This document shows, piece after piece, positions 1-12,762 of a stretch of 39,298 nt of DNA. The position numbers and the translations under genes were made by a program. The notes beneath the pieces were generated by a model that was given only the letters and a program-made list of their open reading frames with translations, was not told the DNA's origin and searched no databases. Numbering within the stretch: the first letter of the stretch is position 1; each line of letters begins with the position of its first letter. This stretch comes from Dissophora ornata (lineage: Eukaryota > Mortierellomycota > Mortierellomycetes > Mortierellales > Mortierellaceae): assembly GCA_025201705.1 (NCBI GenBank), contig MU616613.1, positions 1 through 39,298 on the forward strand, read 5' to 3'.

Positions 1-2087
1 TGTCTTCATTGTCTTAGTTCGGAAGGTCAGCGCACACTCTGCAGCAATGACAAGCCTTGTTGGGACGAAAAAGGAGGTTCGTGTTGTTTGTTGGTGGAAT
101 GATTTTTTTTTTGAAAGGGCGGGATCAAATGTACAAGACTTTTTTTTTCTTTGGAGTGCATATGGTCCGTGATACGCAGAGAAGAATACGTTTTGCGCAA
201 AAATAAAAAAAAAAAAGAAAATCAACGGGGTGAGAGAGCGACAAGGGGGACGAAAGGGAGTGACGGCATTTCACGGAATGGATCAGCGCAGGATCGTCAG
301 TGCGGATCGTCAGTGTGGATCAGCACAGTGAGCCGTGAGCTGGTCATAAAACCCCACTAGTCCTTAGTCGAGGATTGTCCCTTGTGCTTGCATATTCAAG
401 TACAGAAAGGGGCGGTATGTGGCCCAGGCGCATGTCCCATGTCCCATCCATTTGTAGTTTCTCTCCTCTCGACAAGAGGAGAAGAACGCGTCTGGGCGGG
501 GGGAGGGTGCGTGAGTGATTGGTTCTTACAATGCACACACACAAACATATTGCACACAAACACACACAGAGTGTATGCTCACAAGCACAAACAGAGTACA
601 CGCACACAACGCACACAGACAATACCCACAGCGCACAAACAATGCCCACAGCACACACACTCACACATTGCACACAGCAATCATGCACGCGCATGGACGA
701 CGACACTCACTCTTCTCGTCCAGTCCATCCACCCCACCCCTATAATATCACCACTCGCTCTCGCCCTCCTCTGTCTGTCACCGCCCCCCTATGTCATTGC
801 CCCCCCCCCTATGTCATCGCAATTCCCACAGCGTAACTCTAACCACAACTTTTATGCATGACGCGACTCTCTCCCTCTCTCTCTATATCCCTCTAGGAAT
901 TTGAACGCATCCAACGCCACCACCAAGCCTTTGCCCGCAACTCCAGCACCTGGAATCCTGACAGTCTCGACCCCGAACCCCGGGCCTGCATGCTCCTCAA
1001 CCGGTTCTCACGCAACATTGGGGTCATGTACGCGTCCCCCTCATGCGAGATGATCTTTCAGCTCGACCCCGACCTCATCGTTGGCAAACCTTTCCTTCTC
1101 TTTATCCGTTCTGATGATCTCTGCAGCTTTGTTGAGCAGGTCGAGCTCGCAAAGTCCTCTACGGTCGTCACACACATGCGCTTTTATTTCCAATCACCAA
1201 ACTGTCGGCAAGAGATCCCCTGTGAGGCCATGTTGTTCGGGGCTGCAGATGCAATGATCGTCATCCTGAGACGGTGTAAGCCCTTTATCCGGAAGCAGCT
1301 GATCACTGCTGCATCGCCATCAGATTACTTTGCTAGCGCATCCTCTTCTAGCTCGTCCTACAGGAGTAGCAGCCGGTCCAGCTACAATGGCAGTCAGGGT
1401 CAAAGCTACAGCAACAGTTACAATGACAGTCAGGGGGGTCAAAGCTGCAGCAACAGTTACAATGACAGTTATAATAACAGCTATAGTACTACTGGCAACA
1501 GTATCTTTAACAGGGGGAGCCATGATCGCAGCTTGTGCTCACAGAGTCGCAACAAAATGTCGATGGCGTCCCCCTTCGCATTTGCAAGCCCACCAGAGTC
1601 GGTCGCGTCTTCGTATTCATCCTCGAGGTCCGGGGCTTCGGACCGACCCGGTCACAGGTCGTATCGGGCAGCGTTACGGAATGTTGCGATCGGAAGTATC
1701 AATAGTATTCGAAACCTGGATCAGGAGCATACACTGCTAAGGCCGTTGACGTCGCTACACGAGAACGAAGATGATATTGTGGACTCGAACACAACATTGC
1801 CGGCGGTGTATCGGTTACGGAAACATCAAGCCATGGAAACTGGGGTGGATGAGGTGGAACTGGAGGCTGGGATGGAGCAGCTGGGTCTTGAGGATGATGA
1901 TGACGACTATGAGTATGACAACTATGAGGATGACGATCATAATTATCAGTACATGCATGGTCATGAAATGGAAGAATTGATCGAGTTGGATATGAATCCA
2001 ACAGGGAAGCGGAGAGAGGACTGGTCGGGAGGAGGAGGAGGAGGAGGAGGAGGAGGAGGGGATCAAAGCATGGGAGAAAGACATTGA
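1..2087 (+). CDS. PAS-domain protein, 3' part (partial at the left edge)
   Basis: Two exons are visible: 1-76 (open to the window edge, 25 codons) and 897-2087, joined in phase 0 across an 820 bp intron (77-896). An in-frame stop at 894-896 shows that translation cannot simply read in from upstream, so splicing is needed. The junction gives a smooth sequence (TKKE then EFERIQRHHQAF). The second exon carries a PAS fold of the kind common in Mortierella-type fungi (PRACMLLNRFSRN, MYASPSCEMIFQLDPD, GKPFLLFIRSDDL, IPCEAMLFG), about 130 residues. After it comes a low-complexity tail rich in Ser, Tyr and Asn, then an Asp/Glu/Tyr block and a run of 11 Gly coded by GGA repeats. PAS folds sense ligands, light or redox, but no ligand can be read here. 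A first PAS domain probably lies upstream of the window. An alternative is a start at the ATG at 990, which would remove the first helix of the domain. Confidence 0.65.
530..672. repeat. CA-rich imperfect microsatellite inside the PAS gene intron
   Basis: Repeated acacac/cacaaa/gcacac units run for about 140 bp within the proposed 77-896 intron. Long reading frames here on both strands are low-complexity (His/Thr/Gln-rich or Cys/Val-rich) and I read them as artefacts of the repeat. Confidence 0.7.
2028..2060 (+). repeat. (GGA)n trinucleotide repeat, coding for poly-Gly
   Basis: About ten uninterrupted GGA units lie near the 3' end of the PAS gene and are translated as glycine. The tract lies in the disordered tail, so length variation would change the protein without shifting frame. 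Confidence 0.85.
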
Positions 2088-2602
2088 TTTGTTCACGCTC
2101 ATAACCCCTCCTCGCCCACACGAGGAGGTTTACGCGACAACAACCATAGCAGCGCGCATGAAATATATCACCCTCTTCCCCCCTCCTTCAATGTGCACGA
2201 GCAAAAGGATTGAGTTATTACAAATGTTTGCTTGCATAGTACTCTTGCACAGAAACCATTTCTTCATTCCCCCGCCCCCCAACCAACCAACCAACCAACC
2301 CTCCTCCACATGAAAAGAGCCGCAAATGCGGCTATTATTATTCTAAGCGATTGGCTTTGTGACAAAAAGTACGCGTTTCTAACATCAGCAAAAAAAAAAA
2401 AATTGATAATAATAAAAAATAAAAAAAAAGATGTGATGTGGATGTGGATGTGGATGTGTAATTTTTTTTTTTTAATGTTACAAAGAAAAAAGGAATGCTG
2501 GGTTTGACTGACTATATAACTAACCAACGACTCTCCAAGTCGTATCGTGTAGCGTATGTACACATCTCTCTCTCTCTCTCTCTCTCCCCTCTCTCTCCCT
2601 AT
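2088..2602. other. Convergent 3' intergenic region (PAS gene / ADE5,7)
   Basis: No gene seen. It holds the two facing 3' UTRs, A-rich runs near 2390 and 2421, a GATGTG hexamer repeat (2430-2458), a T run (2462-2473) and a CT microsatellite (about 2565-2586) just outside the ADE5,7 stop codon. Confidence 0.6.
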
Positions 2603-6315
<3,713 letters not shown>

Positions 6316-9265
6316 CTAATCGCTATCGCTGTCAGTGTCGCTGTCGGTCTGAGGCGCCTTGCCCTTGCCCTTCGCGCTCGCAGTAGGCTTAGTGCCGCCA
6401 CCACCAATTGCCGCTGCTGCCAACCCTTGCTCCTTCAACAACGCCATCTGTCCCGCGATCGAATCCTCATCGGGCTCAGAGATGTCGTCATCAAGGTCGG
6501 CTTCTGGTGGCAACTGTGAAGCATCCAACACCGTCAACGTCATGTCCTGAAGAATATCCGATCCCACGACCGAATCCGACTTGATAAACAGGTTGAACGA
6601 GTACTGGCCAGGACGAGGAGGCGACTGGAACTGAATGCGGACCGTCTTCGAGGTCGACGTGATATCTGTGATCTTGGTTGGGGCAACGACAATACGGTTG
6701 TTCTTGTGGTCTCCCAGCACAACCCACCAGAATGGCTTCTTATCACCGGGGAAGTAAGGTGCATGGACGGCGGGGGCAGTTGCCTTGGACTCCTTCGTGG
6801 GCTTGACATTGCCATTCTCATCTTCCTCACTGTCGACATCACCCTCAAACAAAGCATCCACACTGTCCTTGGCAGACTTGGCGGACTTGGCGGACTCCTC
6901 CTCCTCCTCCTCTTCGGCTGTCTCACCAGGAGAAACAGCGCGAACCTTCAAAATAAACGTGCACAGAGATCCAGGAGTGATGATGTTGTCACCAGCGACT
7001 ATTTTCCATAATATACCAATATCAAAAGCGTCAGCACAGTGCGAAGCACAGAGCAATTCAAGTTTACTCATACAAGAATCCCGCAAATGTACTTACCCTT
7101 GAAAAATGCCTTGCGAACCTTCAGTTCTGGGTACTGCTTAGCAACTGTGGCGACCTGATCGGCCTGATCCGCAGTGATATTATCCTTGAGCAAAGCAACG
7201 CGGTCCTGGCGATCCATCTCCATAAACTGACTAATCGACTTGACCTGGTTCTTGCTTTTCAAGGCCTTGACAGCGTCGATGTTAACATAGGGCAACTGAC
7301 GGAGAGGAGAGTCGTGGAAGTAAAGACCCTGGACCAGAATCTGCGACATGTCCATCAAGGACAGAGAAACTGAAAGCCATTGACGGGCAGTTGTGATCTG
7401 AATCATTCCGTTAATCAGGTGCAAGGTCTTTGAAGCAATTTCGACTTGGTCCTGAGCAAGGCCCTTGTCCTCAACTGGAACGCTCAAGGTGTGGGCATAC
7501 AGCAATGTCAAAACCTTCATGGAAGCAGGCGAGGTCGTCTTCTTTGTGTACTCAAACTTTTCGCCGTTCTTGCTCTCCAGAGCTGCGTCAACCTTAACAG
7601 CCAGCTTCTCCAGCGCAGCCTCATCCGAGGGTCGGCTCGCAATATCCTCCTTGAACTCCTCGGCATGAGACAAGATCTCGACAATCTCCTTGGCGCTGGT
7701 CGTCTCCTTGAGCTGCTTAAAGAATGTACCCATGGTCTTGGTGCGGATCTTGTCCTTGGTGTAGTTTCCAGAGCGGTACCACCACTTGCCGATAAAATAA
7801 GGCAGCATCAAACCGCACACAATACCATATGCAGAGAGGACCCAGAAGTTGTTGTGTGCCTCAATGATCCAAGCAGGGAGAGCAATACTCATCGTCATTG
7901 AATTTCTGCTGCCATCAGGGTGTCCATACTTTTCCCAGTTCTCGCGGGTCTCATCGTCAGTCAAACTAACCCAAGAATAAGACGGGATCAAAAATTAATA
8001 GAAACAAATGGTTAATGCTAGGGAAGGGGGGGAGCAAATTATAGAAACCAAAATAACTTTGGAGCCCAATGGATTATGAAAAGTTGATTGTGTTGCAAAC
8101 TCTGTTTCCGAGCCACATGCAGAAAGTTCTCGCTTCTCACTTACGTCTCGTAGGCCTTGTTAATTTCGGCCATCTTGGCATCAGCCTGCTCACGGATATC
8201 GGACTTGACCTTGTCGGGATGCCAGATCTTACTCAATCCACGGTATGCAGACTTGATCTGCTTGGGGGTCGCATTCTACAAGGGAGCGGGCAATGCCAGA
8301 TCAAGCGGATCGTATGTGAGTATTATTATCATCACCATCATCTCTCCATTATGGCATTCTTGAAGGGAAAAAAAGGACAGGGATCAAGTCTCACTTACAT
8401 CAGCAATTCCAAGAATATCAAAGGGGTTCCACTTGTTGACCTCGGGAGAGGGCGTAATATAAGCCTGGTAGGCAACGAATCCGAATAAAATCCATCCGAG
8501 AAGAATGGCAGCCCTATCCACGACAGAGGAGTTTACGAAACATGGCAGAAAAAGAAGTCAGTAAACACTTCTTTCTGTGCTGCTGAACGAGCCTGATCCA
8601 AGCATAGAAACGATCATGGTGGAGATATGTTTTTCTTTTTTTCGACATACTTTTTACCAACGCCAAAAGACTTGCGGGGAGCAACGGCGCGCGAGGCCTT
8701 GCGCTGGCATGCATCGCAAGGGCAAGTGACCTTTCTTGCGGCAATAACTAGCACGACATTATGTAACAACGAGCAATTTAACGATAAACAAAAGGGTCAG
8801 GTACAAAAAAAAAAGAAAAAAGGTAAAGAAACACGCTTGCTTTGCAAGAAGTGGCGCTTCTTTTTCCTTTGACTGATCCTCATTGAATGCATTCATGCTT
8901 GTCAGTTGGAATCCCGACGAGATGCAAGTTCCTCAAGGTTGGACCTTGCAGTGCACTCCTTTGCTTTCTTTCGTTTGTGGCCCCCTGAATTGCCTCCTCT
9001 CGATATCCCCTTTCTCTTTTCTGAAGAATGTCCCTTTGTCCACAAGTCCAAGCAGGTCGTTTATAGGTCGCTTCAAGTCGAGAAGGTTGAGGCGGGATCA
9101 GGCAGCTAGTGCTTATCCAGAAGAGTAAGAGAGAGATAGATAATAGTTTTTACCTGTCCTCTTGAAAACAGTCAGGTACGTCGCCGGGATGAGAATGATG
9201 GCGAGGGTGGTCAGCACAAAGTAGTTGAATGTGTCCCCATTCTCGTCAAATGTGTATTTGGCCAT
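6316..9265 (-). CDS. SEC63: Translocation protein SEC63 (ER J-domain co-translocon subunit)
   Basis: SEC63 sits in the ER membrane with the Sec61 channel; its luminal J domain recruits the Hsp70 BiP/Kar2 for post-translational import. Six exons: 9265-9154, 8747-8651, 8513-8399, 8275-8145, 7965-7097 and 6998-6316, in matching phases, giving 668 residues (yeast Sec63 is about the same length). Membrane segments are seen at about residues 12-34, 71-89 and 192-211. The J domain lies at about 98-168 with its HPD triad at 127-129 (IWHPDK), between membrane segments 2 and 3 as in the family. Residues about 230-620 form the Brl/SEC63 region. The C-terminus is a Glu/Ser/Asp-rich acidic tail ending in a DSD repeat, which in yeast binds Sec62. 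Intron 1 is 406 bp, longer than the others. The start is the first ATG, just before the first membrane helix. Confidence 0.96.
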
Positions 9266-9535
9266 CTTGTGTTGTCGTTATGTTGTTGGGTTGTCGCTCT
9301 GTATCCTGCTTAAGCTCCTTCTGTCCAGGTACACGAGATACGCTCTTTTTTTTTGGTTTTGCAGGCTAGAGAGATAGCGAGGACGAAGAAGAGCCGGGTG
9401 ATGGGGGAACGTGAAGAGACGGATGGGCGATGGGAAGGGGATGAAGAAGGAAAAGGGGACGAAAGCATATTATTATTGCTCGAACAAATCGCCCTATCAG
9501 GGTCAATTGATCCACAGAAGCTGCCAAAAGCCCGG

Positions 9536-9578
9536 CCAATCAGCGCGCAACCTGGCATGACCCCGCGCTGACACGTCA
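9536..9578. promoter_or_regulatory. CCAAT box and UPRE-like element upstream of SEC63
   Basis: A CCAATCAG sequence at 9536-9543 fits the CCAAT-binding (NF-Y/Hap) consensus. At 9569-9578 lies an imperfect palindrome, TGACACGTCA, whose reverse strand contains the TGACGTG core of the unfolded-protein response element bound by bZIP factors (XBP1/Hac1 class). Both lie about 270-310 bp upstream of the SEC63 start codon. SEC63 is an ER gene that responds to the UPR in other organisms. Function here is inference from motif matching; short motifs occur by chance. Confidence 0.3.
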
Positions 9579-9601
9579 GAGCGCCCGGTGTGCCCGGTGT
9601 G

Positions 9602-9634
9602 AAAAATAGAAGCTCCCCTTAAGCCTCTATTTTT
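9602..9634. other. Imperfect 12 bp inverted repeat (hairpin) between SEC63 and the fucosyltransferase gene
   Basis: The arms aaaaatagaagc and gcctctattttt pair with one mismatch around a short loop. It is about 170 bp past the fucosyltransferase stop, so it may be in that 3' UTR. Just before it (9583-9601) the unit cccggtgtg is repeated twice. No function can be assigned. Confidence 0.4.
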
Positions 9635-9800
9635 CGCGCCAATCCTCGCTCCGAGACATGTGCTCTGCGTTCACAAAACGCGTCCTTGTCTGCACGCATT
9701 TGCGATCAAAGCGCTTTGTTTAAAAGAGCAGAGAGGAATGGGGGTATAGTCTATAGGATTTGTGTCTAAATGGGGAATGTATAATAATATTATGCGAATG

Positions 9801-11693
9801 CTACTCTGCCAAGTCGATGGTGTGCCCAGGATGATACCGCGGCCACAGATAGTCCTTGATATAGTTTGTGAACGTGCTCTTGTCCGTCCCCCGGAACTCC
9901 CGTCCCTTGGCAGCCAGGTTCGCATCCGTCAACGAAATTATGTACTCGAACATCCGCACTCCATCCACCGGGTTCCTGACCTCTTCTATAATCGTCACAG
10001 AGTCTGTGAAATCCGACAAGAACATCGTACACGGGTATTGCTCCAGAAACTCGAGAAGCAGAGGCGCACGCCGGGGTTCGAACACATCTGTCGCCATAAA
10101 GACCATAGGCGACCCTGGTGGGGATCCTTGACACCGTTCCAGGAACGTGGGCACACTTTCTTGTTCAAGCGCATCCGGCGATGTCACCGACATCTCTGGG
10201 TCATCCTCAGCTGGAGATTCCGGCGACTGTGGAGGTGTACGCGACTCGGCTGCACTTTTGTTGTTAACAACATAGTTCTTGAGGTATTTCTTATTCAATT
10301 CCTCCATCCCTCCGGTCCATGAGACGATTCTCTGCAAGTTCTTTTGTGCCTCCCTTTCAAACAGCCTGTCCCTTGTCCGGAAGTGCACCCCCAGAAACCC
10401 AGGCGCGGCTCTACCAGTCTCCACTCTCCAGACATCAATCTGCTTCTCCGCCAGACTAGTGGCCTCCAAAATAACCTTATTCCAGATCTCCAGTCCATGC
10501 AAGATATAACTTTGCAGGGCTCGATGGCCGTCCGTCGAAGTCTCGACGCGATCCCGCGCAAAGAGCGACTGGAGATGCAAGACCTTCTCTGGCCGACGCT
10601 CAAGATCTGTCAGGAGCACAGTGCGTTCGTACCGTTCCCTGTACGCAATCTCCTCCAGCGTCATCCCGGCCGTCGAAGGATCAAACTCGGGCTTGACCCC
10701 ATAGTCGACAAGCGAATCGTCCACGATTCGGTAGTCGTAGCGAGCGGTGTCGTTCATAATATATATGTCTTGGATCGGATCCTTGATCTGCAAATGCTCC
10801 GTTAGCCATTCCAAACTCATCACCGGCCGGTCAAACACTCGAATCGGCTCTGTCTGACCGCCGACTCCAACCACGCCTGCCAAGGTCTTTGGAATATCGA
10901 GAAAGTACGTCCAGGGAACCATTGTCCACGCGTGATAAACTCGACACTCGTCTTCAATCCTTTTCTGTTCTTCTGTCATCACCTTCAATTCTTCCCGGCT
11001 CCTCTGCGGCAAAGATGCGGGATCCACGTCACGACAGTACTCGACATTGGTTCGGTTCCGGGAAGCCCACTGATCCAACAGGCGCTGCGGCGGAGTCCAG
11101 ACCAAGGCCTCCTTCTTACGGCCCATGTACAAGGGTGGGAGGAGTAGTGTTCGGTTCAAGTAGGCGGCGAGCAAGAGAGCGTTTTCAAGCGCTATGAGTT
11201 GATTATGGAAGCCGCTGTGGGGCAGGTACGCTAGGAACTTTTCTCCCTCGGCTGGAGGCCTTGGCGGGAAAATTGTAAGGAATGGGTTACGCTCCTTGTT
11301 GCTGCCAAGCTGAGAAGGATTGTTGAGCGTCGTTGCTGGAACTGTAGGAGCTGTAGGCGCTTGTGTCGATAGTGGATCGTATCCATGCTGATTTACGGGA
11401 TCATCCTCCATGCTGTCATCGCCACTGTTGTCCCTGGGCGAGTCCAGTGATGGCGGTTGATCTGGTGGGGTGGGTTTTGATGGCGAGGAAACGTGGGTTG
11501 TTCCCTTGTGGAGAGATACGCCCTGAAGGAGATCGGTCGAGTCCTTTGCAGAGGAGGAGGAATTCAGGTACGGCACCCATTTGATCTGTGCGGCGGCCAC
11601 AAAGATGACTGCACTGAAAATTAAACAAACAAACAACAAGTAGTTCCTCGACCGGAACTCGGTGTTGGCGGCGTGGCCTTGCTTGGTGGTCAT
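9801..11693 (-). CDS. Type II membrane GDP-fucose peptide-O-fucosyltransferase-like protein
   Basis: Single-exon gene of 630 residues. A signal anchor lies at about residues 17-35 (YLLFVCLIFSAVIFVAAAQ), followed by a Ser/Pro/Asp-rich stem to about 145, which is the layout of a Golgi/ER type II glycosyltransferase. The catalytic region begins near residue 150 with FLAYLPHSGFHNQLIALENA, a hallmark of fungal members of the GDP-fucose protein O-fucosyltransferase superfamily (GT-B fold). GVHFRTRD near 436 corresponds to the conserved Arg-containing nucleotide-sugar motif, and FRGTDKSTFTNYI near 604 to the C-terminal conserved motif. The start chosen is the only ATG before the anchor; the frame stays open a further 65 codons upstream but with no ATG. 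Family assignment is firm; donor, acceptor and localisation are inference. The next gene in the same direction is SEC63, with no sign of co-regulation. Confidence 0.85.
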   Translation of the reverse strand: MTTKQGHAANTEFRSRNYLLFVCLIFSAVIFVAAAQIKWVPYLNSSSSAKDSTDLLQGVSLHKGTTHVSSPSKPTPPDQPPSLDSPRDNSGDDSMEDDPVNQHGYDPLSTQAPTAPTVPATTLNNPSQLGSNKERNPFLTIFPPRPPAEGEKFLAYLPHSGFHNQLIALENALLLAAYLNRTLLLPPLYMGRKKEALVWTPPQRLLDQWASRNRTNVEYCRDVDPASLPQRSREELKVMTEEQKRIEDECRVYHAWTMVPWTYFLDIPKTLAGVVGVGGQTEPIRVFDRPVMSLEWLTEHLQIKDPIQDIYIMNDTARYDYRIVDDSLVDYGVKPEFDPSTAGMTLEEIAYRERYERTVLLTDLERRPEKVLHLQSLFARDRVETSTDGHRALQSYILHGLEIWNKVILEATSLAEKQIDVWRVETGRAAPGFLGVHFRTRDRLFEREAQKNLQRIVSWTGGMEELNKKYLKNYVVNNKSAAESRTPPQSPESPAEDDPEMSVTSPDALEQESVPTFLERCQGSPPGSPMVFMATDVFEPRRAPLLLEFLEQYPCTMFLSDFTDSVTIIEEVRNPVDGVRMFEYIISLTDANLAAKGREFRGTDKSTFTNYIKDYLWPRYHPGHTIDLAE

Positions 11694-12762
11694 TGCTCGA
11701 GGGCAATTTTTTTTTTTTAAAAAAAAATCAAAGGACGAAGAGAGGGGAGAAAACGAGAGGTAGAACGAATGCAACTTTGGGAATCGAATGTGAATTTGAA
11801 TGAGTGAATGTGAATGTGAATGAAGTTTCCCGGCTTGAGGCAGAATATTAAGACGGAGACAGGGAACGGGGTCCAGGATGAGAAACAAAAGGAGTTGCTG
11901 CTATACAAGGAGAGAAGCCATGCTAAGAGAACTAGTGTGATGAGCTTTTGGACAAGGGAGAATGCGTGTGTATGAGCGCACAATCGAGAGTGAGAGTGAG
12001 AGTGATAGACGAGAGGATCGAGTTCAACACTCTCCTTCTGCAACAGTGGTTTCCTGCACTCATTTTCGAATACAACTTTTTTCCTGGCCGCAAACGGAAT
12101 AGGTTAGTATCTTTGTTCCTGAACTAAACGAATGGCATGCACCGTCAAGCCGGTAAAACTGATCGTAGAACGACATCCTTTGCGAAAGAGTTTGATCAGG
12201 TATTCAAGAGACACCAACTACCAACATGCCTTTCCTTGCACACTCTATGACCCTGATTACTGACCAGAAGGTCCCCTTGCACTATCTTCGTCCTATTACA
12301 ATACATTTTGGGCTCTCCCTCATCGTCCATGGTGCAGTTGATTTTTTCCATTTTGTTCATTTACGCTAGGCTGTTCCTGACACGTAAAAGTTAAATTTTT
12401 CCAGACGTTCAAAACGCGGACAATTTTATTATTCGCTCAAAAATGAAAGTTCGTCTATGCTCTACTCCCACGAGGGTTCATTCAGGTTGGACAAAAATGG
12501 ATTTTGTGGGCCACAAGACGGGATCGGAAAAAAAAAATCAAGAAAAACATGTGTGGCTGTCTAGGGTACCATTTTTTTAATCCGATGTAGTTATGCCTCT
12601 GGAACATGTTTTCCCCCCCTCTTCCGAGTTGTTGCACGGGGAAGTTCTTTCTGGCCGCATACGCATATACACTCGGTGAGATACAATAAAAGACTAGTTA
12701 GACCCTCATAGGTATTTTTAAGACACTGATAATGCAACAAGATAAAGAAACAACACAAAGAT
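11694..12762. other. Intergenic region upstream of the fucosyltransferase gene
   Basis: About 1.07 kb. A T12-A9 run (near 11707-11727) sits directly before the fucosyltransferase start, and GAGTGA/GAATGT purine repeats lie at 11795-12010. The rest is AT-rich. The only coding candidate is a 54-codon ORF at 12196-12360, listed separately. Confidence 0.5.
12196..12360 (-). CDS. Possible small Cys-containing ORF (54 aa)
   Basis: An ATG-to-stop frame of 54 codons with no family I recognise. It has four cysteines (residues 9, 21, 41 and 50), mixed charges and no low-complexity sequence, unlike the surrounding AT-rich DNA. A stop codon lies directly before the ATG. There is no clear signal peptide. 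It could be a chance frame, a uORF of the fucosyltransferase transcript, or an exon fragment. Confidence 0.2.
   Translation of the reverse strand: MNKMEKINCTMDDEGEPKMYCNRTKIVQGDLLVSNQGHRVCKERHVGSWCLLNT

Noticed and set aside
382..861. Overlapping + and - strand ORFs in 344-861
   Set aside because: His/Thr/Gln-rich or Cys/Val-rich translations of a CA repeat; the region lies in the proposed PAS intron.
990..2087. ATG at 990 as the start of the PAS protein
   Set aside because: Thirty-one in-frame coding residues, typical of the family, precede it back to a clear acceptor at 896, and they join in phase to an upstream exon ending at 76.
11694..11888. 65-codon N-terminal extension of the fucosyltransferase frame
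   Set aside because: There is no ATG in the extension, and its sequence is T/A-run derived (Phe/Lys-rich). The ATG at 11693 gives a normal signal anchor.
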